Below, piece after piece: positions 47,204 through 61,308 of a stretch of 64,000 nt of DNA. The position numbers and the translations under genes were made by a program. Below the pieces are notes generated by a model. It was not told the DNA's origin, ran no database searches, and was given only the letters and a program-made list of their open reading frames with translations. The DNA is from Apricaphanius iberus. Lineage: Eukaryota > Chordata > Actinopteri > Cyprinodontiformes > Aphaniidae. How positions within the stretch are numbered: the stretch's first letter is position 1; the number at the start of each line of letters is the position of its first letter. The DNA lies in contig JAPXFQ010000166.1 in assembly GCA_028564705.1 (NCBI GenBank), positions 1,922,001-1,986,000 on the forward strand, read 5' to 3'.

Positions 47204-50200
47204 AGTGCAATCATAGAGTTAATTAGAGAAGATATGAGATGGGAAGTCCAGCCTTGATAATAAATGCAAAGTACACAAGAAATGGGAGGTGGAGACAGAG
47301 TTGACTGGATTTATCAATAACAGCATTCTATAAAAAGACACTTTCAGCTGTTTTGTTGTTCTGTGGATAGCGGGGAGTGGTGGTAACACAGAAAACTCCT
47401 CCCACTCACTCGTTTTCACTCTCTCACTATCCATCGGAGCTACAGCTTGTGATGCCAGGCAGCCATCAGGAGACACCATGCCATTCTATTCGTCAGGAAT
47501 TAAGGACGTACTTTTTGGAAAACGATGAACCAGTCTCACGGTTGGCATTTAAATACGTGGGCAAAAATCCGTACCTTGGAGGATTGCCATACAACTAATT
47601 TGGCAGTTTCAAGTCTCAATTGGTTTACCAGCGGAAACATAATGCCATCAGGCATCAACACTGGCAAAGGACACAGGAGATACGCTGTTATTAAAGCCAG
47701 TCAAGACAATGGGATACCCTTCGCGTATCAGCTGGTAAAAACAAAAGACAACGAACAAACAGGAGGAGACCTTGCAGAGTAGATAGGACTAATTAGAGAA
47801 AAATTAGCACTGTTAATTAGGGTGCATCATTCAAAGAAACAATTTTAATGTTTAAACAAAAGAATTCATAATGAAGACCAAGAGCGTCAACAAAAATCAA
47901 AGAGGAAAATATGCCATCAGGAAACCAGCAAAGAGTCTGAGTTTTAAAAAAGGACATAAAGCGAAAGCTTTCTTGTGCCAACACCCCTCCCCCTTTACCC
48001 ATCATTTTCCCCAGTGTAAGCTGCTCTTCTTCACTGCACTGGCTGGTAGCAGTGTTAAATATCTACCACTGCAACAGATGCCACCAATCTGCCAGTGGCA
48101 TGTGTGCGGTCAACAAAAGGAGGAGAAGGAGAGAAGAATGGACCAGAGGGACTGCAGCTGATGCTCAATATCAGCTGTTTACAATACCAAAAACCTGAAG
48201 GACAGAGACAGAAAATGCTAACATAAGGACGCATGTTTACCAACTCCAAAAACAAATTATCAATGGACAGATGGATACATTATGTATTTTTCCTTACTTT
48301 AAATGTGGTGACATTAAAAAAATTCACATGTACTTTTTTTGCAAAACTATTCTCTGACCAGATCATTGTCTTAGAGAGGGACATTTTTTCTAATATCAAA
48401 ATTAGAAAAAATTGTAATGCAAACATGTTTGTTATACATCTATATTTAAATTGATCATCAAATATTTTAAATACTACGGATTCAACATTAGCAGCATTAT
48501 AACAAAGTCAGATAGTTGGCACAGTGACTACTTGGGACTCTGAAGCGGGCACATAAGAGATTGAAATAAAGAGTAAACCTGAGAACAAGAGACATTCAGG
48601 GGGAGGTGCTGGCCTGCTTGCAACCACACTGGGGGTACTGAGGCCGTGGGAACTCATTACATCTTCCACACCCACATCGCTTGACTTTTTTCTGCCCCTT
48701 TCTTGCCAACCACCCAAAAGAACTGAACAAACTCCACCCTTAGAGGATTTTCCTTCGTGCGCCAAACTATCATAAACAGATGCAACACAGACCTAACAAC
48801 TGGTCTGAACCACAGCTAGACATACTCTCTGGGTCGAATGGAATGTTTCTCTGGTCCCAGCTCTGCTGGCAGCGGGCACAGATGGGCATCGCTGCAAAGA
48901 CACATCGGAGGATTTAACCAATTACGCTCTATTATTAATATACACATGAATTAAAATAGCAATTAGCAACGAATGGATATTCATCACCTAGTGCCCTTCA
49001 ACCGGCTTTTTTCCCCCTTGGATTTATTTGGTAAGCACCATGGTTGTACAAGATGAATAATTAAGGAAGTCATCAAAAGGGAGAGATTTGGAGATCTTTT
49101 TCTTGCTACCAAACATTGGAGTAATGAATACGTCCGAATCTGGCAGCTGCACTACTCATGAAAGATTGTTTAAAAGATGGCATCTTTTTAGGCATTTTAA
49201 ATGAACTAATAAGGATCGCAACAAACGCGATTAACAATGTAATTAGTAACTGCTGGCGCATTTCTTCTATATTCATTAGACGGAATCACGTGGATATTTT
49301 AAGCACTCGGAACTAATCAACGCTGGATAATCATCCTTTTATCTGATTCCATGGGGGATGTTAATTGTGGAGCATCTTCATTGCACAAATGGATTACAAA
49401 AAAGAGGGCTTGCACAAGAGAGCAGGATGGAATGGGGGGTGGAGTGTATCTGTGTGTGTTTGAGAGAGGGAGAGAGAGAGCAGGCAAGACGGGCTTTTTT
49501 TCTTCCTTCGTTATATGCCAGTAGTCAAATAATGCCACAGTACTCACAAACACCGGAGAGAAAAGCTCCTGCATTGCAAGTCACGTTCAAGGCACTTTTT
49601 TCCTGGGAACCCTGATCTCTTTACTTTGTGCCTGCTCTTTGGAGCACCATCTATCATGTTTGAAGACATCTGCGTATCCTGGCTCTGGATCCTACAAAAC
49701 TGGGCTGAGAAGGAACCTTACAGGGATGTTATTTCTGTCAAATTGGATATTATTTGTGCTACTCTCATTATTAGTGCATTAGCGTTGTTAATCATTGAAA
49801 GAGTATCGCTTGGTGGAAGTGGAATACAGGAGAGACAGACACTGTAGCGGGTACTGGCTAATGTCTTCCATGCTTAATCATCCTACAACAGAGCGGTTTT
49901 ATGCATATTTCATTTGCATATCATTAACCGCCAAAGCATAGGGGCAAATGGCAGGAGAGCAAGGGAGTGGAAATCGAAAAGCAAATAAAAAAACGAGGGG
50001 AAAAAAGCAGTTCATTAACTGATAATCTTCAAAGCAGTGTGCTTGATTCAGACAATCTGCCTATTTGTTTCTTTCAAAATGACTTTTTAAAAAATTGCTG
50101 AATTCTGCCTTTCCAATGAGGAATAATTAGCTTCGTTATAATCTAGGCAAGAGGCCATCGCAGATACAGCAATGGTCTGTTCATGTAGAATTAAAGGATT

Positions 50201-53200
50201 TTTGTTGATTTGTAAAATGGAAAAGAAATTTCATAATTGCAATTTCTCATTTTGTGGAATAGTAAATTAACGGACAAAGAAGATAAAGTTATTTCTTTAA
50301 TATCACATGCAATGGATTCACGACACATATCCATAAGATCAGAGCATCGCAATTCGTACATATCAAGTTGCGTTGTTAAATTGTTTAATTTAAACAAGCT
50401 GAAGAATGAGAACAACCCTTTAACACCAGGTTCATAACACAAGCTATTCTACAATTAAATAAGATCAAAATATATTTTATGGCTAAATTCAAACTTGATT
50501 TAACGCTGTTTATTATGTAAACTACTTTTGATTAATCAATTTAATGTGCACACACACACAAACACACACAAGATATGCAATAAAATGTATAGTTTTTGAT
50601 ACAAAAATCACAAGCAGATGATGAAAAAAAATGCAGATCTTTAAAATCCTCAACGGTACAAAGACGCAAGAACAAAAACTTTCATAAGAAGTAAATTACT
50701 TCATAAAACGTAAAAGTTTACAATACAATTATAGAATACAAGCTGAAAGTAGTTAAAATTGTTGTTAACAATAGTGTACACAATGGCAACATTGACTATG
50801 AAAAAAAAACGCATCTTTCTTTTTTCACTCCTCTGAGATCAGTAGTTTCAGTTGCATATACCCTCCCACCCACCTATCCTCTCCCTTTCTCAGGCACACT
50901 TCTTTAATTCGCCTTCTTCCGCATGGCACCCCCCCCAACCTCTCTCCAAAAGAGAATATTCAAATGAAGCGAGCTTTCCGCCTCACACAATTAACCATGT
51001 TTGGTAATTTGAGAAACGAGCGCCGCAGGGCGGGGGGGCAGGGGTTGTAAAGATGAGTAGCAGACTGGCAGGGGGAGGCCCAGTGAATCTGTTGGGTATG
51101 AGCCTGGCGCTTTGTAATCATGGCACATGCAGATGTCGCTGTAGTTCTTCCAAAAGCGTATACCGACCGAGCGGGAGGGAGGGGGGGTAACAAGGAGCTC
51201 ATTTGGCATCACATATCTCCACCATGCGTTTTAAAACAGAGAAAGCTGGTTGTGTGTGAGAAAGTGGGTGGCAGCCAGGGCCAGCAAAGTTGACATGGGT
51301 GAGTATAGGTTTAGGGGGAGATCTTTGCCAGTATGAGATGCAAATAATAAAGCAGGGGAACTTAAGCAATGCCAGTGAGATGTCAGTGTATTTCTTAGTC
51401 TGTCATAAGATGTAGACATTATGCAGAGTGCCGGTATTAATATGCATGCAAGCCCTCTTTATTATGCAGCTCAACGTGAAGTAATATTGGCAGGCTGTTC
51501 TGCTATTTCTTGGTTACTCTGTGAATGTTATGTCTGTCTGAACAAACGGAGCCCTAATTTCCTTACTCTCCTATGTTTAATTAACTATCATATCCAGGGG
51601 TCAATATGAAATGGAAACACAAGCTCCATTGGTAACAGGTGGACATTTTTTTTTTTTACAAAGTTATGTATCTCAGCAGGACAATAGGGTCTGTGTATTA
51701 TTAGTTTAATCTCATGCTTACTTCTAGTAGCATGGATTTCTAACTTATTTAGGGAAGGTTATTTTCATCTTTGCCATTAAAAAGACTTCATAAGACAAGT
51801 AAAACATTAGAGAGATTACTCTGTTTTTCATATACTACAAGATAAGTAATAGAATTTTAAGTGCAATGATGGCATTTACTCAGGACTTAAAAACAAAACT
51901 CTAGATCAATGAGATATGACTATAACATTGGATGTGTCGCAATTGCACTTGACTTCTTTACAACCTTCAATTATGAAATTCTCCACAACAAAGAGCCACT
52001 TCATGCAAGAGGTTGCAGTATTTCATCAACATCTTAAAAAAAAATAAACGTTTACTGTTACCTATGCACAGCTCTTCATTATGTTGTTCAGTTAGTTTAA
52101 AGCCCAGAGACAGTACTCAGATTTTCAAAATTTGTGTCTAAATATATGACGTTTCTCAGTGTATCAGTTGGGTTTTGTAAGCTGTCATCCAAACTGTTTT
52201 CATATGACATTCTCACTTCTTGCATCAGTAAGTCATCTCTACAACTTTTTCGTCCCTTTTATATTACATGACAATGTACAGACCTATAAAATCTCCCTTT
52301 GGCTTATCAGATTGTTCTAGGCCAAAGGAAATGCATCTACATTTTTGGCCAGAGACTGTATATGTTCACCGTCAGCGTAAATCTAAATTAAATATGTTCT
52401 TAGGTTTTTATTCAACCTATAAGAATTGGGTGCAACGTTAACAACATTCTGGCATATTCTTGGCTTGATTGGTACGGTCAATCTAAATCTAAATCAGTTA
52501 AGCTACTTGCAAGAATCTGGTTTTACGAATAGTTCTGTGATTTTTATTTGATGTCAGGACTGTTGTGACGGCGTTGCAAAAGCTCAATGTTTATCCATGT
52601 TATGTCTATTCAAAATTCAATTATGATGTGTACTTGGGATGATCATCCAGTCTGTTTCAGACAACTCGGTGTTGACTTGTGGTGGAGTAAAATAATTCAG
52701 AGGGAAGATCCACTTTGTACAATGCACCAGAGATCAGAACCACTGTCAGCAAATCACCCTCAATGCATGACTCATGCTCTCATGCTTGGCACTTGGTACA
52801 GTATTCTTACGTTTAAAAGCTTTTCCCTAACTCTCCAAAACATACTTTTTATTTTTGGCTAAGAAAGTAGTAATCAGACAATAACATTTCTTCAAGGGGT
52901 AAACAGATTACAGTAGAGTTTTAAGGCTATGACTTTTGACCAGAGGCTGCTTTAGTACATGGAAAAGGCAGCTGTAAGCTGTTGTTACTGTGGTCACTCA
53001 GTTTTTTTACAAACAGGAAGAAGAAAAAAACAAATCAATGCCTTAGTCAGACTTTTGAAAATGTATATACACCTTAGTCTGGCTGAAGTTTAACCAAACT
53101 GGGCTTTATTAGCCTAATCGGGCTAAGACACCCAGATAATGTCGTTCGAAAGAGGAATTTATCTGCATGTATACAACAGCTCAGCTTAGCCAAACTATGC

Positions 53201-53324
53201 CTAGCCTGGGCTCTTCTGGAAGTGATGAGACCGGAAGGGTGGGAACACCAGTACAACCAAATAAGTACGACAATACAGCTCCACATGTCGCAATCTATTG
53301 GGATTCCTTACATAGAAAACTTTT
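47204..53324. other. Long gene-free, low-repeat tract (possible regulatory DNA)
   Basis: No transposon ends, LINE tails or credible exons appear over 6 kb. Several stretches (47600-47880, 48900-49330, 49860-50160) are dense in ATTA/TAAT, TTTGCAT and AATTAG words, e.g. GGACTAATTAGAGAAAAATT. That texture is typical of conserved non-coding elements near developmental genes, but conservation cannot be shown from one sequence. A MITE-like copy sits at about 53065-53185. Confidence 0.35.
51028..51044 (+). other. G-quadruplex-type G-tract
   Basis: GGGCGGGGGGGCAGGGG has four G-runs of three or more with loops of 1-2 nt, an unusual island in AT-rich DNA. Confidence 0.6.
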
Positions 53325-53425
53325 AACTGATTAGAATGTTTTTTATAATTTTATTGAAATTACTTTTGTTGTAAAGTGCCTTGAGATGAATTTGTTGTGA
53401 ATTGGTGCCATATAAATAAAAGTGA
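53325..53425 (+). repeat. LINE 3' tail, CCTTGAGATGA type
   Basis: AAAGTGCCTTGAGATGAATT, TGTTGTGAATTGGTGCCATA and TAAATAAAAGTGAATTGAA follow the common teleost LINE 3' end; a second copy is near 35955-36025. Confidence 0.65.
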
Positions 53426-53810
53426 ATTGAATATAACTCATCAAACAGTAAAGTATTTATGTACTTTGCTGCTGGTTGTTGTCAACCATTTTTTCACTCA
53501 TTGTGCATATTCTGCTTTGTTTCCTTTAATTAACTGTCGTCAACATTTCTTTACTATCTTTGTGCTATAAGCCAACTTGTATAAAGCCACCACAAAAGGG
53601 GACACGTCACCACCCACCATCATGGGTGGCATATTACAATTTATTTTAATATTGAGCCTCATTTCCATTCTTACCAGGTATTTTAAATCTGAGTGTGGCT
53701 GGTTTAACAATGATCCTAGGCATACATCAAAACTGCTTTTGGTCAGCAAATTAAAGCAGGTCCTATGGAATAGTCTGTCCCAACCTTTGAAATTGCTTGA
53801 CTAACTGGTA

Positions 53811-53960
53811 AATGGCCTGCATTTGTATATGACGTTATCAAGTCCAAGCACTTTACACTACATTCAGTCATTTACCCATCATACACACACTGACATGCTG
53901 ATGGTGGTGAGCTGCATTGCATTGTGTCCACAGCTGTCCTGGTGCAGAGAGAAAGAACCA
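53811..53960 (+). repeat. Dispersed teleost repeat, TAAATGGCCTGCATTTGTAT type
   Basis: AAATGGCCTGCATTTGTATA, then AAGTCCAAGCACTTTACACT, CATTTACCCATCATACACAC and CTGATGGTGGTGAGCTGCAT. This order is that of a very common teleost non-LTR element 3' segment. Confidence 0.6.
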
Positions 53961-56900
53961 AGGCTGCAGTGTTTCAAGATGTGGAAAACCAACCTGTTCA
54001 AATAAGATGAATTGTCAAATATAGAGCCAACATAATGCCAGAAGATTAGTTAATGACTGCAAAAAGTGTGTAGTCACAATGTACACTGCTTAAGAGTATT
54101 TGACCTACCTCCAACCTTGTATGGATTAGACTAAATCAACCTTGCAGACATACAGCAATTTAGGTTTTACCAATTATTTTATGTTTTGGGTTATATTATC
54201 CATCCTGAAAAACAATGGTTTAACTAATTTATTAAAGTCCATAATTATGATGATTCCTATAACTATGATGTGTAGATTACATTTTTTTTTTCCAGAATTG
54301 CATCTATTTTGGTTTAAACTAAGTAACAGCAATGTTTCCTCAGCCAATGTGTTGTACAAAGTCAGGAGATTAATATGATTGCAGCAATTCTATCAGATTA
54401 TTATTAATGTGCTGACATGGAAACCACTGCTGTAACCCAAGGTATCTGGACAGCTTTTCATAAAGTGCTGTGAAGGTCAACTGTCAATCAGCATCTTTAA
54501 AGTCAGTACGAGGACACCATTAGCACCAGTAGTAATGGCTGATGAAAGAACTGTCATAACTGATAGCCTCCAGGGATGATTGCTTCAAGACTGATTAGGT
54601 GAGGAGACAAAGGAGAGAAGGTGGAAGCTCCACTGCAGAGTGAAAATACATTTCAGACAACAGATGAGATGGTACCTCAGGACACTATTACCATATAGAG
54701 AATTATCTTCCAAATAAGATCATGTCTAGACTTGATGTCTTTAATAATATTTTAATGATTTTTCAAATATACTGCAGACTTAAAAGAATGTTAAGGACAT
54801 TTTGAAGAGGAAACACAGACTACATGCAGTACTAAAGTAGAACTTGTCAGAGTGACAAAGATTTATCATTACAGTTGCTACTATTCTGCTTTGTTTGGCA
54901 AGAGACAGTCAAATGGTAAAGATTGACTACATATGAGAAATAACAAGCAGAGCAGGACATCCTGTGGGAACCAGTAACTAAATGCCTCTTATAAGTCCTA
55001 CATACTCTGTAAGATACTGTATAATTGTACGGGATTGTTAGTATTTGGACAGTGTAATGTCAGGCAAATGGAAGAAAAAGAAGTTGAGGAGCTTGCATGA
55101 TTGCTATTCAGAGCAAAGTTTAAAACAGAAGCTTGTGAAAGTACAGAGGAGACGGAGGCATCAAAACTATCAGGAAAAAAAGAAAAAGATGAAGAATAAG
55201 GGCTAGAAATGAGACAGTGTGAAAGAACGGTTTGTCTGTGCCGGTCCCGCATGGCTTGAACTGGGCAGCTGGCAAGGGAGCCATTACATGCATGTCTCTG
55301 ACAGCTCACTCTCCCATTAAGACAGCAGCAAGTTAACACCACCAATCTCCTGCCCTGGCTTTGTAATGCAGACTATATCATCAGCATGTGCATATACTTT
55401 AATAGTTTTAAAAGAGAGTTACTTCACATTTGAGCTGTTTATACACACTAAAAGCATTCACCAAAGTCTGTAACACTCTTTACAAAGACACTGCATAGCA
55501 ATGGCATTAAAACACACATGCATTCTCATGTTCAAAAAGAAAACAAGAGTCATACTTTTTAAATGCATCTTCTCAAATTATAAGACAGAGACTCACAAGT
55601 TTTGCTTTTAAATTTATTCAAACTAGCTTTAGACATAATTTGTAAGCTATAGAAAATGCCATGGGCACTTTTTGAATTTGTTTTACTATATAGCAGTAAA
55701 TCTAAATTTAATCTAGATAAAAATCTTTATTGTATGATTAACAAGCACACAGCTCTGAATACATTACATAAGCTGATCTACTAAACTTTTGTGCCTCATG
55801 TGATGTCATGTGAGTCAAATACATCTAAAGCATAATTAACATCTTTTTATCAAGTACACTTAACTGTGGGGTTTTAAAAATTACTGAAAAGTAAATCCTA
55901 TCTTAATTACCTAAAGACATTTAAACCTGTACTTTTGGAGTAATCGGACTAACCCGATTTAGATGTGAATGTAAACCTACAGACTGTTTTATTTCTCAGG
56001 TTTTGTGACACAGCATAAAATGGGAAGGTGTTTTCTTTAAGTGATGCCCTTTTGTAGTCACCTGTTGGCTGGAAACCTCTTAAATGATTGATTAGACTCG
56101 AATTTGTTTGAATTCTTGTTAATTAGGATTTTTTGTATTAAGTTTGGCTTTTCTCTTAAGACTTTTATTGTTGTGTAGCTATATTTGCATCATGGGTTTG
56201 AATTATTTTGATAAGGAAATTACATTTTTACAAATCTTGTTTGCACTCAGGAGCAGGAGTGGGAGTATTTTGTAGTATAATACCCCTTTAATTTATGCTG
56301 AAATGAAATTAAAGGTTTACTGATGAACTGATATATGATGAGCATATACCGGCTTTGAGCACAAAAATAAAGAACATTCACCTATGTTCAAGTACAGTAG
56401 TAATGTTAGTGTAAAATCATGCTCCAAAATGTGAATATGTTGATTCATTTGTGCGGTGTACAAAAAAAAAGTCACAAGCTCTCAGACATTTTAATTAAAT
56501 TTAATCTCAAATAATAACTGGTTTCACTCAATGTGGCAGAGAAACTAAGTTTTAGACTTAGTGCAAGACTGCACTGAAGAGACCGATCGTAGCAACTTAA
56601 TTTAAATCATAGATCTGTGCATCTCTGAGTAGCAAGACTGCACTGAACTAAGTCTAAAACTACTAGACCGGTGGGTAATAAACATGCTGTGGAGTGGACA
56701 TTTGCACTGCCTGTATGTAGGTTTTAACATTGATTTTTAAATCTACTGTTAAAAAAATTCTCTAAATTGAAAATACAACTATCAACATGATAAATAAATG
56801 TTGAGATTAACACTGGATATGGAAATGAGACAACACTACCAGTGATAAGAACCTGGCAACCGCGTGCTCACTGGGTCCAGTCTCACTCAGAAGCCTCAGA

Positions 56901-57692
56901 ACTACACTATTCCATCACAGAGGCGCTGAACAGGAAGGACACCACACTCAAACTGTGATGAACACTGACCAGCTCTAAAAAGACGCTCCTCAACACCTGC
57001 TCCAAGAAGGAATAGACATAAAAAATTCCACCCCTGTGGAATTCCCCTGAATAAAAGTTTTGCAGCTCTCAGCTCCCTGAGTGACTATGGAGCAATGGCC
57101 GCTGGCTGCTCTGCTTTGTGACTGCATACCCTGGAGGCCGCCATTGCTCCTCCATTGCTGTAGTACCTCCATTTGGCCGCTAGGCCCCCATTGATAAGCA
57201 TTGGACTTTAGACACGTTAAAAACAACTTTAATGCCTGAAGCCCATTTTTTTTAAACTTTCTATGGCTACATATTCTTCCTCAGATAACGCTGGGCTCGT
57301 CAAAAACATAAGCACAAGGCTGGTTTTCGAAAGATAATTTTTTGAAATCTTGCATAATTAATGAGAGGGACGGACTTTTATTGACAGGCTGTTTCGTTTG
57401 AATTTAATTATAGTAACACTACATTTTAATAATTATTTCAAGTTACTAGTTCTTAACTTTTGAGGTTTGAGAAATAGGAGAACCGTCGGAGGAGAGCAGA
57501 TTCGGCAGCAGTCAGGCATGGGGCTATTATCCTTTAGCTTAGTTAGCCTGTGAATCCGCCATGAAAGTGTCATTCTGGTAAACGGGGAGGAGTCAGGAGG
57601 CGCTGTCTATTCTTTTTTAAAGTCTATGCTATGGAGCCTCTGTAGTCTGCCAATGTTATGAGGAATCCAGCCCCAATAAACTACAAAAGGCA
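53961..57692. other. Gene-free tract
   Basis: Short frames only. An imperfect palindrome lies at 56548-56661. 56920-57660 is GC-richer and may be an unrecognised transposon remnant. ATCGGACTAACCCGATTTAG at about 55940 belongs to the dispersed MITE-like family. Confidence 0.4.
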
Positions 57693-57789
57693 GTGAGGAA
57701 GCCCCTAGCAAAAGTTTTTAATATTCATGATGGTTCAATCAATAGTGCTGAAAATTTCTGTGGCCACAACACTAACTCACTAACCATCA

Positions 57790-58605
57790 TCAAACCACTT
57801 AAACTAGCTTTATCAAACATGAAGTCCTTGTCAGGCAAGACGCTTCTAATCAATGACTTGATCACTGAGCATGATGAACAGGCTCTAATTTTATCAGAAA
57901 CCTGGTTAAATGGAAAAAAAGAAACATGTGCACTGATAGAATCAATCCCCCCAAATTACAATTTTCTAAGCGAGAGCAGGAAACACAGATGAGATGGTGG
58001 GATAGCCACATTTTTTCATGATTCAACAACTTTTAAAAAAGTGCAGCAGGGCATATTTGACTCTTTTGAATATCTAGCCATAAAGTATCCTAACAAAGCT
58101 TTTTGTCTAATATTATATAAACCACCAAGGGCTAACTCTAATTTCCTCAATATTTTAATTACCTTCTGTCTGTAATTTGTATAGAGTAGGACTGACTAAT
58201 CAGTGTGGGTGACTTCAATATCCATATTCACAATCAACAAGATAGACAAGCAAAAACATGAAGTCACATTAAGCATGTCAAACAGCCATAACACAATCAA
58301 GGGCACACTCTAGACTTAATTATTAGCAAAGTTTTAAATATCTCTAACATCTGTGTAGTTGATACTGCGCTATCTGACCATCTGTGTGTTTTGTTTGAAA
58401 GCTCCATCTCTACCAAACAATGAAGTCACAATGAGACCACAGTGAAACAACGTTTTCCAGGAGACAGTTCAGTTGAAACTTACAAATCTACTCTCCCACC
58501 ACATCCACCTCACCCCCAACTCCACCTCTGAAAGCAAGCTGGTGGATAGCTTCCTCCCAAAAACTTCAGACATTATCAATATCATTGCTCCAACTACAGT
58601 TAAAG
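57790..58605 (+). pseudogene. Degenerate LINE with APE endonuclease domain
   Basis: The sequence opens with SNMKSLSGKTLLINDLI, then ALILSETWLNG, PPNYNFLSESRK, a decayed GGIATFF, ILYKPPRA, VGDFNIHIHNQ, GHTLDLIISK and ALSDHLCVLFE. These follow the order of the apurinic-endonuclease domain (NxRSL, ETWL, RGGG, GDFN, T.DL, SDH) of L2-type LINEs. Several stops and frameshifts separate the pieces and the reverse transcriptase is absent; the fragment ends at the left terminus of the element at 58606. Confidence 0.72.
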
Positions 58606-59615
58606 CTGCATTCCCCATAATTTATTTATGTGTTAAAGTTTTAAATATCTTTAAAATTATGACGAGTTCAGTACTATGATAAAAGGCTAGTGCTCCACAA
58701 CATTTGTTATTTTTCTTAAGTCCCTCCTTCCTCCCATAGACCCCTATGCAATTCAGACGGTGGGACGAATCCCCCCCCACCCCCGCGAGCTTCCCGCTCC
58801 CTTATCCCGCAATACAATTGGGCATGCGCATCACCTGTGATTTCACAGCATGTCATTGTGTACTTTCTCAATAAAATTCTTACTGAATATATGACTGTCT
58901 TAACTGTTCAGCAGACATGTGTCCAAAGCTGTGTCAGTTTGAAGCCTTTTAAGGTTCAATGGTAGCCTATCTCCATGTTGAAAAGCATCTCTGATGTAAA
59001 TCAAGGGGGGGGATACATATCGACGTGACACCCTACCCGGGTTTCTAATAGTACATTGACACCGCACAATTTGTCTGCGTCAAGCAAAGCTTCCAACATA
59101 TGTAGTTTGACATGTATACATTTTTAAGCTGAATCTTGTAAGCATGTGGGTAGGCCTTTCTCTGATGGATTTTTTAAACACTAGCGGATCGTGATTGGCT
59201 TGACATCGTCAACATCGGGCGACGTCACTACAGTGAGGTGTTCTGATTGGTTGGCACACGGCGTAGAGTGCGTCAAGTCCATCAAAAGTTCAGCTAGCTG
59301 TGACTTCTCCATGACCGATCTCTGCCATTATGGTGACTGTAAACAGAAGACACGAAGCGGCCTGTCTGTGCGGCCTCATCTCCACAGGTTTGTGCGATGC
59401 GCATGCACGTTGATTGACAGTCCACATGGAAGAAACTGGAATTCTATTGGATAAAAAAACTCGCCGGTCAGTCTGAATTGCATAGGGGTCTATGGGAGGA
59501 AGGAGGGACTTAAAAAAATAACAAATGTTGTGGACAAATAGCCTTTTATCATAGTACTGAACCTCACATAATATTAAGGATGTTTATGATAAATAATTAA
59601 GTTCTCCGGAATGCA
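58606..59615. mobile_element. Long-TIR element carrying a Harbinger-related module
   Basis: The inner part of the inverted repeats is nearly identical: TTCAGTACTATGATAAAAGG ... CCATAGACCCCTATGCAATT at about 58665-58760 against about 59465-59563 reversed. Outward the match weakens but resumes at CTGCATTCC (58606) and GGAATGCAG (59615), so TIRs are about 150 bp. No TSD is clear. Inside, 59050-59300 matches the interior and one end of the Harbinger-like element at 19248-20024 on the opposite strand. No transposase frame. Confidence 0.65.
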
Positions 59616-61308
59616 GATATAACTTACTAAAATTAATATCTGAATATAATATGTATCACAATTTTCGCAAAGGAAAAATATAACATGTTTATGCAATGTC
59701 AGTGTTTCCTATATCTTTTTTTTATTTTACTGTCAAACAAAAAAACTACTTGATTAATAATTTACATGTTAGTAATTTGAAAATCTAAACATGCCTTCCT
59801 TGTAAATTCTCAGTGTTAAGTTGATAAATTTAGATTAACTACATTTCTAGTTAATATTTTATAAATACATGTTCAAACGTTATTCAGTAACTAAATGTAA
59901 GTCAATACTCAACCTTTTGTAACAGTGTTGGGATAAAAACGTGATTTAGAAAATATATCTTTATTTTCTTTAACTAAACTGCAGAAAAGGACATATGCGG
60001 TTTAATATAAAAAGAATGAGATAACTGTAATACTAAACACGATTGTCTGAACATAACAGGCTAATAATAAAGAGCTACATTTTTAATTATATAAACTCAA
60101 TAGAAAGAGAATAAGGATTGAATAACTGCCTCAATTAGGGATGGAACAAAACAAACGAAAAGGCTTTTTATTACCTACAAGTTTTTATACCCATTAGTTT
60201 CACTACGATTCACATGTTACACTTTATTTGTTTCAGTTAGGAGGAAAGGGCACATAGAGATCACACACCTGCTATCACCTATCCGACTACAAAATGTGTC
60301 AGACAGAAAAATCAGCTCTGTAGAAAGAAAATAACTCACCTTTTGTAGCGTCCTTTAGTATATGTCTGCAAAACATATTTCTTACAATATTTTGATTTTT
60401 TTCTAGATCAAAAACTAGTTTCCAAAGATGTTTGTTTTATTAATAATAATTAATAATAATTAAAATCATTGTCACTTATAGTATTTTTTTGTTGTGGCAC
60501 TCATCCTTGGTGTGTCAACATATTTCAATCTTGGTATTCTTATTTCAAAATCTACAAAATAATGCAGTGTAATTTTGCCCTCACAGTGGTTCTATGTAAA
60601 TGCCACGAGTAACTGAAAATGTATTTATATTTTATAAGGAACAATTTGCTTTATATAGATTGGTTATTTTGTTTCTGTTGTAGATTTAAATATACTTTAT
60701 AAAAGAAATGGATCCCTTAATATAGCCATTATCAGAACATTGTCTTTGAACATAAGCTGTCATAATGAATGGCAGAGACTCTGAGTCGGGAAGCAACCAC
60801 AGACAGCAAAGTTAGTTTCGAAAGGTTTATTGAAATGTTTCCAGATTTGGATGGAAATGTCGTCAAAGGATGGATCCAAGGAGGATGCCTTTACTGGGAA
60901 GGATAGGTGAGCGGTTAATCTTTTGGTGAAGAATAATATTGTTTCAGGAAGTTTCAAAGCAGGAAAAGTGTGACATTACTTTTTAGTGAATTTAAGTATT
61001 TCTTGGTGGACATCGGAAACCAGGGATTTGAGTCGGCTGGGAATGGGCGGATGGAGAGATGTTTGATCCTGTGTTTCCTTATTGAGAGTGGAACGTCGTT
61101 GGAGAGTGGAAAGACAGGATATCTGCTAGAGTGGACAACAGATTAATTTTACCAAAGGATCCAAGGAGGAGCAGTAGGAAGGCTGATCAGAGAGAATCCA
61201 GTGCACGAAGGGAACATCGAGAAACTTGACTGGAACAAGAAATCGAGGACAAGGAAGGATCATCCAGGACAGGAACCCATGAGTGCAAAGGAGGTGAGTA
61301 TTTTTTCT
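59616..61308. other. AT-rich tract, then possible 3' part of Gypsy element
   Basis: 59616-60770 is AT-rich with no gene. 60780-61308 is purine-rich on the plus strand and could be 3' non-coding or LTR sequence of the minus-strand Gypsy relic next to it (AATAAA in minus orientation at about 60829). LTR ends were not found. Confidence 0.35.
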
